From an uncultured Centipeda sp. (GTDB taxonomy: Bacteria; Bacillota; Negativicutes; Selenomonadales; Selenomonadaceae): a DNA stretch of 64,000 bases. The notes under the pieces were generated by a model. The model did not search any database and was not told where the DNA came from. It saw only the letters and a list, made by a program, of their open reading frames with translations. The translations under genes were made by a program, and so were the position numbers. This document shows, one piece after another, positions 44,801 to 52,611 of this stretch; positions within the stretch are counted from its first letter, which is position 1; each line of letters begins with the position of its first letter. The DNA is taken from assembly GCA_905372865.1 (NCBI GenBank), contig CAJPQT010000014.1, positions 1 to 64,000 of the forward strand. Reading direction: 5' to 3'.

Positions 44801-44872
44801 CTCAGCGTCGAGGGCTGGGCCGGCAAGCAGCGCGGCGTCACCTTCAAGGCAGGGCTTGACTGGAGATTTTGA
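41849..44872 (+). CDS. Type V autotransporter with Pro-Asn repeat linker
   Basis: 1007 residues; start preceded by AAAGGAG. Signal peptide ~30 residues (cleavage AYA-AP). The passenger (30-605) is rich in Gly/Thr/Asn with recurrent blocks such as ENxITVTxGT and FGGDSYAxA, consistent with a beta-helix. Residues ~608-691 are almost pure (Pro-Asn)n. The last ~310 residues form an autotransporter beta-barrel (starting near NGFVLHENTKSLAETM) and end in Phe (LDWRF), the usual C-terminal signal for outer-membrane assembly. Presence of this protein implies an outer membrane. The role is probably adhesion or surface display, not determinable further. A perfect terminator follows. Confidence 0.92.
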   Translation: MRSHGKHTRRGLGALIAAGLALGSAAAYAAPIADDNHQLTITDDIQTWRMNGGYLNLTHANGDSEASTSGNTIEVNSRDFNMTDIRGGSMIYTRATNATTAGITTLAADRNHITLTEGTLTHVFGGRIHVTSTSGGAVSYTANENAVVIGTHGTQNGDLNGASIEQVGALDAASFAAEVNRNTVTINNGGTANNVTAARASLTTNGAGNVRISAADNQITASGGTLMYGALAGRAYADALYGTAETLVEGNQITLTGTRVTAGMAAGNGTAYARSNAATALTKRNSITIENGSGAIIGNLTGGAAYAQRTTRGAAATAQENTITVTAGTYSDGRDVTGGNAGASGELRTVAATAHANRITLSPVRAPWEEIRGGKANANALDTEAHAVASGNIVTLNGGTFEKDIFGGDSYAQATRGTAAAAAESNEVYLRGGTYMGSIYGGRAWTNAAAHTTAIVRGNIVEIAGAPDLTRAQLYGGDARAASVVRADNTLIVRETKNITAQSIGDFQKLAFYVPAGMTANDTMLRVTSNANTNLSGTTLAAYLPGSSTANRLRLLYAENAQIDTDSATTMTVYEGVSGHRTAKMGVTANKKELVVKVDGSAIDGGTTPTPNPNPNPNPNPNPNPNPNPNPNPNPNPNPNPNPNPNPNPNPNPNPNPNPNPNPNPNPNPNPNPNPPPNPNPNPNPNPNPNPGNNGFVLHENTKSLAETMTGTAAFLGASGDLIAGGGMTSASAEAAGAGGFAPFAAVGGSSLRHETGSHVNVRGMNLAVGFSREVMRGDDRLLFGPIVEYGRGSYDSYLDDGTHGKGNTHYVGGGIFLKQEQKGGIFYEGSVRLGRMSTDYEADLPVGGITRRASYDTDANYIGAHLGLGHKSVAESGTERELYVRYFYTHQNGASATLSTGDRYDFHAVDSHRVRTGARWTIPQGSGALILGTSLQYEFKGDAGATYHTGGFSYDTPSPSLKGLSGSLELGYRANLSKRATADLSVEGWAGKQRGVTFKAGLDWRF
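43669..43920 (+). repeat. Hexanucleotide-derived repeat encoding (Pro-Asn)n
   Basis: 252 bp of CC(N)AA(Y) units coding about 40 Pro-Asn pairs, interrupted by one triple Pro. Synonymous codons vary among units, so slippage is not recent and unit loss would keep the frame. Confidence 0.9.
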
Positions 44873-44894
44873 CGTTCCCGCATTGTTACAAACC

Positions 44895-44936
44895 AAAAGA
44901 CCTCCCGCACCATCCTCGGTGCGAGAGGTCTTTGTC
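44895..44936. terminator. Bidirectional terminator after the autotransporter
   Basis: aaagacctcccgcacc pairs with ggtgcgagaggtcttt (one mismatch) around a 6 nt loop; serves the plus-strand autotransporter and the minus-strand gene ending at 44950. Confidence 0.85.
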
Positions 44937-44949
44937 TTGACCGAATGCC

Positions 44950-45357
44950 TTACATCATCTGAGAGACAGCTGCCGCCGTCGCGACGGAGCTCTGCGCCGC
45001 CTTCGACATGAGCAGCGGATCCGCGGTCTGCTCGAGTGCCTGATGCTTCATCTTTTGGATTGTTTCGGAGACGAGATCCTTGCCCGCCTCGGGATGCGAG
45101 CCGCGCGTCACAATCTGGGAGATGAGCTTCGTCCCCTGATAGATCTGCGTGATGACCGAGCCGTCCGCGAGCACGCGCGTGATGACGGTATCGCCGACCT
45201 TCTCCGCCCAGTCGCGCGCCTCTGCCGCCTTGGACTCCTTGAGGTTCTGCAGCATCCGCGCAAATGTGTCGGACGTGTCCTCCTTCGCTACATGGGTGCG
45301 CTGCTCGGATGATGCGGGCACTACTCCACGGCTGCCATAGATTTTCTCGAGTTCCAT
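44950..45357 (-). CDS. Hypothetical protein
   Basis: 135 residues; ATG preceded by GGGAGGG. Mostly hydrophilic with no signal peptide or membrane segment. A central beta-hairpin-like stretch (GDTVITRVLADGSVITQIYQG, 53-73) is flanked by helical, Ala/Glu/Lys-rich ends; the C terminus is Ala/Ser/Met-rich. I do not recognise the family. Good ribosome binding site, codon use like the neighbours and a shared terminator make it a real gene. Monocistronic. Confidence 0.7.
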   Translation of the reverse strand: MELEKIYGSRGVVPASSEQRTHVAKEDTSDTFARMLQNLKESKAAEARDWAEKVGDTVITRVLADGSVITQIYQGTKLISQIVTRGSHPEAGKDLVSETIQKMKHQALEQTADPLLMSKAAQSSVATAAAVSQMM

Positions 45358-45502
45358 CGGTTTCCCTCCCTTCGTGCTTCCTGCATGATATTGCTTTCCT
45401 TACCTTTACTATCGGAGAAATCCTTCCTTGTTTAAGGATTTTCCTTGAATTCCTATTGATTTTCCGATAATATAGAATCGTACGAAAAAGGAGATGACGA
45501 GA

Positions 45503-46534
45503 ATGAGCGAACTGCTGTCCTTTGGCTCGGACTATCTGGAGGGGGCGCATGCAGAGATTCTACGGCGGCTCATAGAGACAAATCTGGAGCAGACGGCCGG
45601 CTACGGGCTGGACACTTATTCCGATGCGGCGCGTGCGAAGATCCGAAGGGCGTGCCGCAGTCCGCGTGCGGAGATTCACTTCCTCTCGGGGGGAACGCAG
45701 ACGAACCGCATCGTGATCTCATCTCTGCTGCATCCCTATGAGGGCGTGATTGCCGCAGATACGGGGCATATCACAGTGCACGAGGCGGGCGCAATCGAGT
45801 GCGGCGGCCACAAGGTGCTCGCGCTCCCGCACGCGGACGGCAAACTCACGGCACGCGCCATCGAGAGCTGTCTGCGTACGTATCACGAGGACGCGAACCG
45901 CGATCACATGGTGCGCCCCGGCATGGTCTACCTCTCGCACCCGACGGAGTACGGGACGCTCTACACCATGGACGAGCTCGAGGTCATCAGCGCCATCTGC
46001 CGCGCGAACAAGATTCCGCTCTTCCTCGATGGGGCGCGGCTCGCCTACGCGCTCGGCTGCGATGCAAACGAGCTGACCCTCGCCGCCATCGCACGCCTCA
46101 CAGATGCATTCTACATCGGCGGGACGAAGTGCGGTGCGCTCTTCGGCGAGGCAGTCGTCTTCCCGAAGCCGGACACGGTGCCGCATTTCTTCACCATTAT
46201 CAAGCAAAACGGAGCTCTTCTGGCGAAGGGGCGCGTGCTCGGCATTCAGTTCGATACGCTCTTTACGGACGGGCTCTATGAGCGCGGCGGGGCGCACGCC
46301 GTCGCCATGGCGGACCGCATCCGCGCTGCCCTCATCGAGAAGGGGTACACACACGCCATCGACAGCCCGACAAACCAGATCTTCCCCGCGCTCGATGCGG
46401 CGCAGCTCGCCCGCCTCTCCGCACACGTCTCCATGAGCTTCTGGGAGAAGCAGGGCGACGTGACCGTCATGCGCATCGCGACGAGCTGGGCAACGCGCGA
46501 GAAGGACGTAGAGCGCCTGATCGCGGTGCTGTGA
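45503..46534 (+). CDS. Threonine aldolase family PLP enzyme
   Basis: 343 residues from the ATG 11 nt after AAGGAG; an ATG 9 nt earlier is too close to it. Fold type I PLP enzyme: FLSGGTQTNR (~59), HEAGAIE (~95), LDGARLAYALG (~176) and the PLP lysine in YIGGTKCGAL (~206). It resembles low-specificity L-threonine aldolase / beta-eliminating lyases, which split threonine or allo-threonine into glycine and acetaldehyde. The precise substrate is not fixed by sequence. The promoter of the following antisense RNA begins 14 nt after its stop. Confidence 0.88.
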   Translation: MSELLSFGSDYLEGAHAEILRRLIETNLEQTAGYGLDTYSDAARAKIRRACRSPRAEIHFLSGGTQTNRIVISSLLHPYEGVIAADTGHITVHEAGAIECGGHKVLALPHADGKLTARAIESCLRTYHEDANRDHMVRPGMVYLSHPTEYGTLYTMDELEVISAICRANKIPLFLDGARLAYALGCDANELTLAAIARLTDAFYIGGTKCGALFGEAVVFPKPDTVPHFFTIIKQNGALLAKGRVLGIQFDTLFTDGLYERGGAHAVAMADRIRAALIEKGYTHAIDSPTNQIFPALDAAQLARLSAHVSMSFWEKQGDVTVMRIATSWATREKDVERLIAVL

Positions 46535-46547
46535 AGGAAAAATCCGC

Positions 46548-46576
46548 TTGCACCGGGGCAGGTGCGCTGTTATAAT
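46548..46576 (+). promoter_or_regulatory. Promoter of antisense RNA, locus 1
   Basis: TTGCAC, 17 nt spacer, TATAAT: near-consensus sigma-70 promoter directed towards the terminator at 46637-46677, with no open frame between them. Confidence 0.75.
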
Positions 46577-46582
46577 AAGCAT

Positions 46583-46679
46583 AGAAAGAAACGTCCTTGA
46601 CGGCATCTTTCCAAGGTTGCTTAATATTCTTTCGAATAACCGCTCACTCGGTCAAAAGCTGGGCGGTTACTTTTTTTGT
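46583..46679 (+). ncRNA. Putative antisense RNA of a type I toxin-antitoxin locus
   Basis: Predicted transcript of about 97 nt from the TTGCAC-N17-TATAAT promoter to a terminator (taaccgc ... gcggtta then TTTTTTT). Its 3' part overlaps the last codons of the hydrophobic peptide gene on the opposite strand, the arrangement used by antisense antitoxins that pair with the toxin mRNA 3' end. Size and layout match the antisense RNA at 52776-52867. Confidence 0.65.
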
Positions 46680-46738
46680 ATCGCTAAAATATAGCCTGCA
46701 GCAGCGACCAACAAGAGAATCGCACCGATTTCAGACAT
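46667..46738 (-). CDS. Small hydrophobic peptide, putative type I toxin
   Basis: 23 residues (MSEIGAILLL ... GYILAIQKK): acidic start, one membrane helix, Lys-Lys end. It has the composition of holin-like type I toxins of Firmicutes. The ATG is preceded by GGGGG-TGA-G, and the G-run is paired in a CCCCC-GAAA-GGGGG hairpin (46748-46761), which should block translation in the full-length mRNA. An antisense transcript with a strong promoter overlaps its 3' end. The MITE at 46831 lies just upstream of the region where its promoter must be. Expected action: insertion in the inner membrane when unpaired. Inferred from architecture. Confidence 0.65.
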   Translation of the reverse strand: MSEIGAILLLVAAAGYILAIQKK

Positions 46739-46747
46739 ATCCGCTCA

Positions 46748-46761
46748 CCCCCTTTCGGGGG
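46748..46761 (-). promoter_or_regulatory. Hairpin sequestering the toxin ribosome binding site, locus 1
   Basis: CCCCC-GAAA-GGGGG on the minus strand, 9 nt before the toxin ATG; the same 14 nt hairpin precedes the toxin at 52705. Confidence 0.7.
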
Positions 46762-46830
46762 AAAGATACCGCCGCGGGATTTCTCCCGCCCAGGACGTTT
46801 CAATGATATGATAGCACAGTCGAATCTTAA

Positions 46831-46992
46831 GGAAGCACTGATAAATTCAGCCACGCCATCTTAGCGCATCTTTTTTGCCCGCACTTCGTCGGCAAATCCT
46901 CCACATAGCTTTGGCTATGCGTCCGGTTTGCCTCCTTGTTCGGACGAAAAAATCTGCGCCAATCTGACGGACTTCATTTTATCAGCGATTCC
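46831..46992 (+). mobile_element. MITE copy 5 (162 bp)
   Basis: Ends GGAAGCACTGATAAAT and TTTATCAGCGATTCC; TTAA on the left (46827-46830), CTAA on the right (46993-46996), both of YTAR type. Inserted between the toxin locus and the ABC exporter genes. Confidence 0.85.
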
Positions 46993-47041
46993 CTAACACA
47001 AACATATTTTCGCCCTTGGATCCATCGCGTCCAAGGGCTTT

Positions 47042-48154
47042 TTATATGACGGACCGCTTGAATTTCCGCACGGCGGTGCCGAAGAATACGAAAGTGAAGA
47101 GCGCGAGGAAGGCACTCTGCTGATAGAGCGCCGTGATGCCCCCGCCCTTTAGGAAGATCATGCGCAGGATCTCGATGTAGTGCGTCATGGGGATGGCGAG
47201 GCTGAGGTATTGAAAGAATACGGGCATCGCATCACGCGGGAACATAAAGCCAGAGAGAAGGAACCCTGGCAGAAGGGTCGCGATGCTCATGAGCCCCGCC
47301 TGCAGCTGGTTCTGCGCGAGCGATGCGATCATGAGCCCCATCGTAAGCGAGGCGAGGAGGAAGAGGGTCGTGAGCGCATAGAGGAGCAGCACGCTCCCGC
47401 GCAGGGGCACGCCGAACACCGCGAGGGCAACGAGAATACAGATCGTCGTCTGGATGTAGCCAAGCATAATATAGGGCAGAATCTTGCCGACGAGCAGTTC
47501 CCATATATGCAGCGGCGTTACAAGGAGCTGCTCAAGTGTGCCCGCCTCGCGCTCGCGCACGATGGACATGGAGACCATGACCACCATCGTGATCGAGAGG
47601 ATGATGCCCATGAGTGCGGGCAGCATGTAGTAGGCGGTGACGGCATCGGGATTGTACCACGCGCGGATGCGCACGTCGTAGGCAGGCGATGCGGCGGGCG
47701 CTCCGCGCATAGCGACGGGCTGCACCCGCATGCCAAGCCCCGTCAGGGCGGCGATAGCAGAGGTCGAGGAGATGGAGTCCGAGGCATCGACAATCGCCTG
47801 GATCGGCACCGTGTGCCCCGCGTTTGCCTCCCGCACGAGATCGGGCGGAAAGACAATGCCGATCTTTGCATCGCCGCGCTCGATCCGCTCGTTCAGCTCA
47901 TCGTAGCTCCACGCGATGCAGCGCAGGTCAAAATAGCCGCTCGCCGTCATCGCTGCGAGGAAATTGCGGCTCTCCTCGCTCCGCGACTGATCGAACACGA
48001 CCGTGGACTGGTGCCGCACGTCCGTGCTGATGGCAAAGCCGAACACGACAAGGTAGATGACGGGCAGGAGAAAGGTCACGCCGATCGTGATCGGGTCGCG
48101 CCGCATCTGAATGAGTTCCTTGACGAGAAGCGCCAGAATCCGCAAGCCGCTCAC
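47042..48154 (-). CDS. ABC-2 type exporter permease
   Basis: 370 residues. One N-terminal membrane segment (~22-42), a ~130-residue extracytoplasmic domain, then five hydrophobic segments in the C-terminal half, the topology of ABC-2 permeases of the YhhJ/YbhR/YbhS group. The motif PLRGSVLLLYALTTLFLLASLTMGL and MFPRDAMP with IEILR near the end are typical. It should pair with the ATPase whose gene overlaps by 4 nt and with the HlyD-like adaptor to export a drug or envelope compound. Last gene of the operon. Confidence 0.9.
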   Translation of the reverse strand: MSGLRILALLVKELIQMRRDPITIGVTFLLPVIYLVVFGFAISTDVRHQSTVVFDQSRSEESRNFLAAMTASGYFDLRCIAWSYDELNERIERGDAKIGIVFPPDLVREANAGHTVPIQAIVDASDSISSTSAIAALTGLGMRVQPVAMRGAPAASPAYDVRIRAWYNPDAVTAYYMLPALMGIILSITMVVMVSMSIVREREAGTLEQLLVTPLHIWELLVGKILPYIMLGYIQTTICILVALAVFGVPLRGSVLLLYALTTLFLLASLTMGLMIASLAQNQLQAGLMSIATLLPGFLLSGFMFPRDAMPVFFQYLSLAIPMTHYIEILRMIFLKGGGITALYQQSAFLALFTFVFFGTAVRKFKRSVI

Positions 48155-49071
48155 CCCCTCTGCCGCCGGTCATAGTAGATAAAGACATCCTCCATCGTCA
48201 GTGCAGACGGCTGCGCCCCCAACTCCGATGGCAGCGTCACATCCCGCGAGACGAGCGCACGCACCTGCCGACCGAACACATAGACCTCGTCATAGGGTAC
48301 GCCTGCCGCCGTCAGCGCTGCCGTCCCCGCCTCCGCACTCTCCTGCGGCAGGACGTAGAGACGCGCAGGCAGTTCCTCCTTCAGTGCCGTCGGCGAGCCG
48401 GAGGCGATCTTCTTTCCGCGCTGCAGAAAGGCGATCGCATCGCAGTGCTCCGCCTCATCCATGAAATGTGTCGTGACGAAGATCGTTGTCCGCTCCGTGC
48501 CCGCCATCTCCGAGAGCAGATTCCAAAACAGGCGCCGCGACGTGGGGTCAACGGCAGACGTCGGCTCGTCGAGCACGAGGAGCGCGGGACGGTGGAGAAT
48601 CGCGCAGCCGAGCGCGAGCCGCTGTTTCTGCCCGCCCGAAAGACCACCCGCGAGCACACCCGCTTTCTCCGTGAGCTGCATGCGCACGAGCACTTCCTCC
48701 GTGCGTGTGCGCCGCTCCGTGCGCGGGAGGCCGTAGAGTCCGCCGTAAAACATCATATTCTCGCGCACCGTCATATTCGTGTAGAGGCTGAACCGCTGGG
48801 ACATATAGCCGAGCGACTGGCGCGCGCGCGCCGGATGCGCCGCCGTGTCACAGCCGAGCACGAACGCTGTGCCGCTCGTCGGCGGGAGGAGGCCGCAGAT
48901 CATGCGGATCGCCGTGGACTTTCCCGAGCCGTTCGATCCGATGAATCCGTAGATCGCGCCGCGCGGCACGGAGAGGTTCAGATGATCGACGGCGGTGTAG
49001 CTGCCAAAGACACGCGTGAGCTCATGCGTTACGATCACAGGCATATCGCCCGTATGCGCCTCACGTTCCAT
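48151..49071 (-). CDS. ABC exporter ATP-binding protein
   Basis: 306 residues from the ATG inside the end of the adaptor gene (11 nt overlap), preceded by GGGGGCG; an in-frame ATG 21 nt upstream is possible. Walker A GSNGSGKST (~41), Q-loop YMSQRFSLY (~87), signature LSGGQKQR (~138), Walker B LLVLDEPTSAVD (~158) and switch His (FVTTHFMDEAEH, ~190). Couples ATP hydrolysis to export through the ABC-2 permease encoded next. Resembles YbhF-type subunits but contains only one nucleotide-binding domain. Confidence 0.93.
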   Translation of the reverse strand: MEREAHTGDMPVIVTHELTRVFGSYTAVDHLNLSVPRGAIYGFIGSNGSGKSTAIRMICGLLPPTSGTAFVLGCDTAAHPARARQSLGYMSQRFSLYTNMTVRENMMFYGGLYGLPRTERRTRTEEVLVRMQLTEKAGVLAGGLSGGQKQRLALGCAILHRPALLVLDEPTSAVDPTSRRLFWNLLSEMAGTERTTIFVTTHFMDEAEHCDAIAFLQRGKKIASGSPTALKEELPARLYVLPQESAEAGTAALTAAGVPYDEVYVFGRQVRALVSRDVTLPSELGAQPSALTMEDVFIYYDRRQRG

Positions 49072-50053
49072 GACGCGCCCCCAGATCCACATCGGCGGGC
49101 ATGCCGGGCTTTAGGATGCCGGCCGCATTGTCTACGGCTACCTTTACGCCAAAGACGAGGTTCGCCCGCTCATTCTTCGTAATGCTCTGGCGCAGCGTGA
49201 ACTCCGCCGCGTCGCTGATCTCCGCAATAATGCCGTTCAGCGGCTCCGCCTGCCCGTCGATGTAGACGCGTGCCGAATCGCCGAGATGAATGCCCCCGAG
49301 CATATCGGTCGTCACATAGATCTTGATCCAGACATCCGCAGGATCGATAAGGGTTGCAACGGATGCACCTGCACGGACAAACTCACCTGCCTCGTAGTTC
49401 TTTGTCAGGACAACACCATCACGCGGTATGCGTATGGTGAGGTCGTCGATCACGGAATCATCCATCGCAAGGATTGCCTGCTGCCGCCGCACATCCTCCT
49501 CCGCCATTCGGATGTCCTCGGGACGGCTGCCGTTCTCCAGCAGCCGCTGCTCCTCCTCGCGTGCGTGCAGGTTGGCATCCGCCGTGTCACGCGCCTCACG
49601 CAGGGCGTCAAATGCCTGCTGGGCAATGGCGCCCTCTGCGAGGAGCTCCGTACCGCGCGCATAGTCGGCATCCGCACGATCCGCAGCGGCACGCGCGGCA
49701 CGGGTGCGCTCTGCGGCCGCATGGATTTCCTCTGCACGGCTGCCGCTCTGCGTACGCGCGAGATTCGTCCGGGCATGGGCAAGCGCCGCCTCATCGCGCA
49801 GGCGTGCCGCCGCGAGATCACGCCGTTCGATGCGTGCCGCCACATCGCCCGCCCGCACCGCCATCCCCTCATGCAGAAAGAGGTCCTCAATATAGCCGCT
49901 CTCCTTCACACCGACCTCGACGCGCGTCGCCTCCACCGTTCCCGTGAGGAGCCGTGCGCGTCCCTCCTGCTCTACATACGCGCGATAGGCGAACGCTGCA
50001 AGCAGGATGAGGGCAAGGAGCAGAATGCCGATGCGGATTCCTCTGACAGGCAT
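49061..50053 (-). CDS. HlyD-family periplasmic adaptor of the ABC exporter
   Basis: 330 residues. An N-terminal membrane anchor (IGILLLALILLAAFAYRAYV), a biotinyl-lipoyl-like half (VGVKESGYIEDLFLHEGMAVRAGDV, ~47), a long coiled-coil hairpin rich in Ala/Arg/Glu (~85-195), the second lipoyl half (IPRDGVVLTKNYEAGEFV) and a beta-barrel domain. This matches YbhG-like adaptors that bridge inner-membrane exporters to the outer membrane, again implying a diderm cell. First gene of the three-gene exporter operon, overlapping the ATPase gene. Confidence 0.92.
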   Translation of the reverse strand: MPVRGIRIGILLLALILLAAFAYRAYVEQEGRARLLTGTVEATRVEVGVKESGYIEDLFLHEGMAVRAGDVAARIERRDLAAARLRDEAALAHARTNLARTQSGSRAEEIHAAAERTRAARAAADRADADYARGTELLAEGAIAQQAFDALREARDTADANLHAREEEQRLLENGSRPEDIRMAEEDVRRQQAILAMDDSVIDDLTIRIPRDGVVLTKNYEAGEFVRAGASVATLIDPADVWIKIYVTTDMLGGIHLGDSARVYIDGQAEPLNGIIAEISDAAEFTLRQSITKNERANLVFGVKVAVDNAAGILKPGMPADVDLGARHGT

Positions 50054-50193
50054 ACAATCCCTCCGATCACCGCAGAATCACTGCCTATAGTATAGCATTG
50101 CCGTGGGAATCAAAAAAGTTGACTGCGATGAGATTCGATGAAAGACATCAAAAAGCACCTTCCATACAGGGAGGTGCTGGTCATTTTCCATGG

Positions 50194-52074
50194 TTACTGT
50201 GACTGCCGTTCCTTCTCGAGATACACGAGAAGGACGGAGATGTCGGCGGGCGAAACGCCGCTGATGCGCGCCGCCTGTCCGATGGAGCGTGGGCGGACGG
50301 CGGCGAGTTTCTCCGCCGCCTCGAGGCGCAGGCTCGTGATGGCGCTGTAGTCGAACCCCTCGGGAATGCGGCGGCTCTCGAGACGCTCCATACGCGCGAT
50401 CTGCTCCTGCTGCTTTTTTATATAGCCATCGTACCGCGCCATGATCTCGACTTCCTCCTTGACATCCGCCGCAAGTGCGGGGAGGTCAAAGAGGGAGGCG
50501 AGCACATCATAGCGCCCCTCACGCGAAAGGAGGGCGCGGAGCGTCATCGGCACGCGCAGGGGCTGCAGTCCCGCCTCCGCAAGACGCGCCTCGGTCTCGG
50601 CGCTCGGGCTGAGTTTCGTACAATCGAGGAGGCGCAGGGTCTCCTCGATCGCGTCCCGCTTCGCCGTAAAACGCGCCCACCGCTCATCGCTGACAAGTCC
50701 GATGGAGCGTCCCATCGGTGTGAGGCGCAGATCGGCATTGTCCTGCCGCAGGATGAGGCGGTACTCGGCGCGGCTTGTCATCATGCGGTAGGGCTCGTCC
50801 GTCCCCTTCGTGACGAGGTCGTCGATGAGGACGCCGATGTAGCCGTCGCTGCGGCGGAGCACCAGCGGTTCCTCGCCCGTGATTTCACGTGCGGCGTTCA
50901 CGCCTGCGATCAGGCCCTGCGCCGCCGCCTCCTCGTAGCCGCTTGTGCCGTTCGCCTGTCCTGCGGAGTAGAGCCCCGCGATGTTCTTCACGGCAAGGGT
51001 CGGAGTGAGCTGCAGGGGATCGAGGCAGTCGTACTCGATGGCATAGCCAGGGCGCATCATGCGTGCATGCGCAAGGCCCGGAATCGTCGTAAGGAATTCC
51101 TCCTGCACATCCGTTGGTAAGCTCGTGGACATACCCTGTACATAAATTTCATTTGTATGCAGGCCCTCGGGTTCGAGGAAGAGCTGATGCCGCTCCTTGT
51201 CGGGAAAGCGTGCGATCTTCGTCTCGACGGAGGGGCAGTAGCGCGGCCCCACTCCCTCGATGACACCGTTTGCCATCGGTGCGCGGTGGAGGTTCGCGCG
51301 GATAACTGCATGCGTTTCCTCATTCGTATAGGTGAGGTAGCACGGTGTCTGCTCTGCCGGCATCGCTGTCGTCAGAAACGAAAAGGCGGGAGCGGTCGGA
51401 TCCCCCTCCTGCACAATCGTCTTTGCAAAGTCGATCGTGCGGCGGTCAACGCGTGCGGGCGTGCCGGTCTTAAACCGCATGAGCGTGAGGCCGAGCTCCT
51501 TCAGTGAATCCGAGAGCGCCATCGCAGGACGCTGTCCGTTCGGCCCGCTGTCGTAGATGGTCTCGCCGAGGATGATGCGTCCGCGCAGGTACGTCCCCGT
51601 GGCGAGGATGACGGCGCGTGCCGTGAGCCGTTCGCCCGTCTCGCAGAGGACCCCCGTGACGCGTTTCCCCGCGCTCGTCTCCTCGGCGAGAAGCTGTGTC
51701 ACGAGGAGCTGTCGCACGTCGAGATTGTCCGTATTCTCGACGGTCTCCTTCATGATACGCTGATAGAGGAGCTTGTCCGCCTGCATGCGCAGGGCGTGGA
51801 CGGCAGGGCCCTTGCCCGTGTTGAGCAGGCGGCGCTGGATGCTCGCGCGGTCTGCCGCAATGCCCATCTCGCCGCCAAGCGCGTCGATCTCGCGGACGAG
51901 GTGGCTCTTGCCCGGGCCGCCGACGGACGGGTTGCACGGCATCATGGCAATGTTGTCGAGCGAGAGCGTAACGATGAGCGTCCGCCGTCCCATACGTGCC
52001 GCTGCAAGCGCCGCCTCGACACCCGCATGCCCCGCACCGACCACAATGATATCATAATCTGTAGAGGTATTCAC
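50194..52074 (-). CDS. mnmG: tRNA uridine 5-carboxymethylaminomethyl modification enzyme MnmG
   Basis: 626 residues, the usual length; GTG start with AAAGGA upstream. FAD-binding VVGAGHAGVEAA (11-22), PCNPSVGGPGKSHLVREIDALGG (~47-69), CPSVETKI (~272) and the C-terminal AARISGVSPADISVLL (~600) are MnmG hallmarks. With MnmE it installs the cmnm5 group on U34 of several tRNAs, using FAD, NADH and methylene-tetrahydrofolate. In many bacteria mnmG lies next to oriC, and here a cluster of DnaA boxes occurs 1.5 kb away. Confidence 0.97.
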   Translation of the reverse strand: MNTSTDYDIIVVGAGHAGVEAALAAARMGRRTLIVTLSLDNIAMMPCNPSVGGPGKSHLVREIDALGGEMGIAADRASIQRRLLNTGKGPAVHALRMQADKLLYQRIMKETVENTDNLDVRQLLVTQLLAEETSAGKRVTGVLCETGERLTARAVILATGTYLRGRIILGETIYDSGPNGQRPAMALSDSLKELGLTLMRFKTGTPARVDRRTIDFAKTIVQEGDPTAPAFSFLTTAMPAEQTPCYLTYTNEETHAVIRANLHRAPMANGVIEGVGPRYCPSVETKIARFPDKERHQLFLEPEGLHTNEIYVQGMSTSLPTDVQEEFLTTIPGLAHARMMRPGYAIEYDCLDPLQLTPTLAVKNIAGLYSAGQANGTSGYEEAAAQGLIAGVNAAREITGEEPLVLRRSDGYIGVLIDDLVTKGTDEPYRMMTSRAEYRLILRQDNADLRLTPMGRSIGLVSDERWARFTAKRDAIEETLRLLDCTKLSPSAETEARLAEAGLQPLRVPMTLRALLSREGRYDVLASLFDLPALAADVKEEVEIMARYDGYIKKQQEQIARMERLESRRIPEGFDYSAITSLRLEAAEKLAAVRPRSIGQAARISGVSPADISVLLVYLEKERQSQ

Positions 52075-52120
52075 ACGATGGTTCCTTTGATTCTTTCATA
52101 CGATTTGTGTTAGCCTTTAT

Positions 52121-52597
52121 TTATTCTTTTACCATGAAGTTTACGGGCACCTCGCCGAGCTCTGTCTCCATCCGCCGCCAGCGAACGCCTGCGGAGTCAA
52201 ACATGCGCTTGGAGATCTTGGTCGCCTCGGTCGCGGCGTATTTGTCCGAGAGATAGACGACCTCGCGGATGCCGCTCTGGATGATCGCCTTGCAGCATTC
52301 GTTGCACGGAAACAGGGAGACGTAGATACGACAGCCCTTCAGTGACGTGCTCGCGTTGAGGATCGCGTTGAGCTCGGCGTGCACGACGTAGGGGTATTTC
52401 TGCTCGGCAAATTCGCCCGTCCGCCCCCACGGGTACTCGCGGTCGTCGCAGCCGTTCGGCATGCCGTTGTAGCCGACGCCGACGATGTGCCTCTCCTCGT
52501 TGACGATGCACGCGCCGACCTGTGTGTGCGGATCCTTGCTGCGGTAGGCAGAGAAGATCGCCACGCCCATAAAGTACTCATCCCAAGAGATAATCAT
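52121..52597 (-). CDS. dCMP deaminase family protein (ComEB-like)
   Basis: 158 residues; ATG preceded by AAGGAGAG. Zinc-dependent deaminase motifs: VHAELNAIL (~72, His ligand and catalytic Glu) and PCNECC (~99-104, two Cys ligands). Start WDEYFMGVAIFSAYRSKDPHTQVGA and the GYNGMPNGCDD loop are typical of dCMP deaminases, which make dUMP for thymidylate synthesis. Monocistronic on the minus strand; the promoter of the type I toxin at 52705 lies just upstream in the opposite direction. Confidence 0.93.
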   Translation of the reverse strand: MIISWDEYFMGVAIFSAYRSKDPHTQVGACIVNEERHIVGVGYNGMPNGCDDREYPWGRTGEFAEQKYPYVVHAELNAILNASTSLKGCRIYVSLFPCNECCKAIIQSGIREVVYLSDKYAATEATKISKRMFDSAGVRWRRMETELGEVPVNFMVKE

Positions 52598-52611
52598 TGT
52601 GTTTTCTCTCC

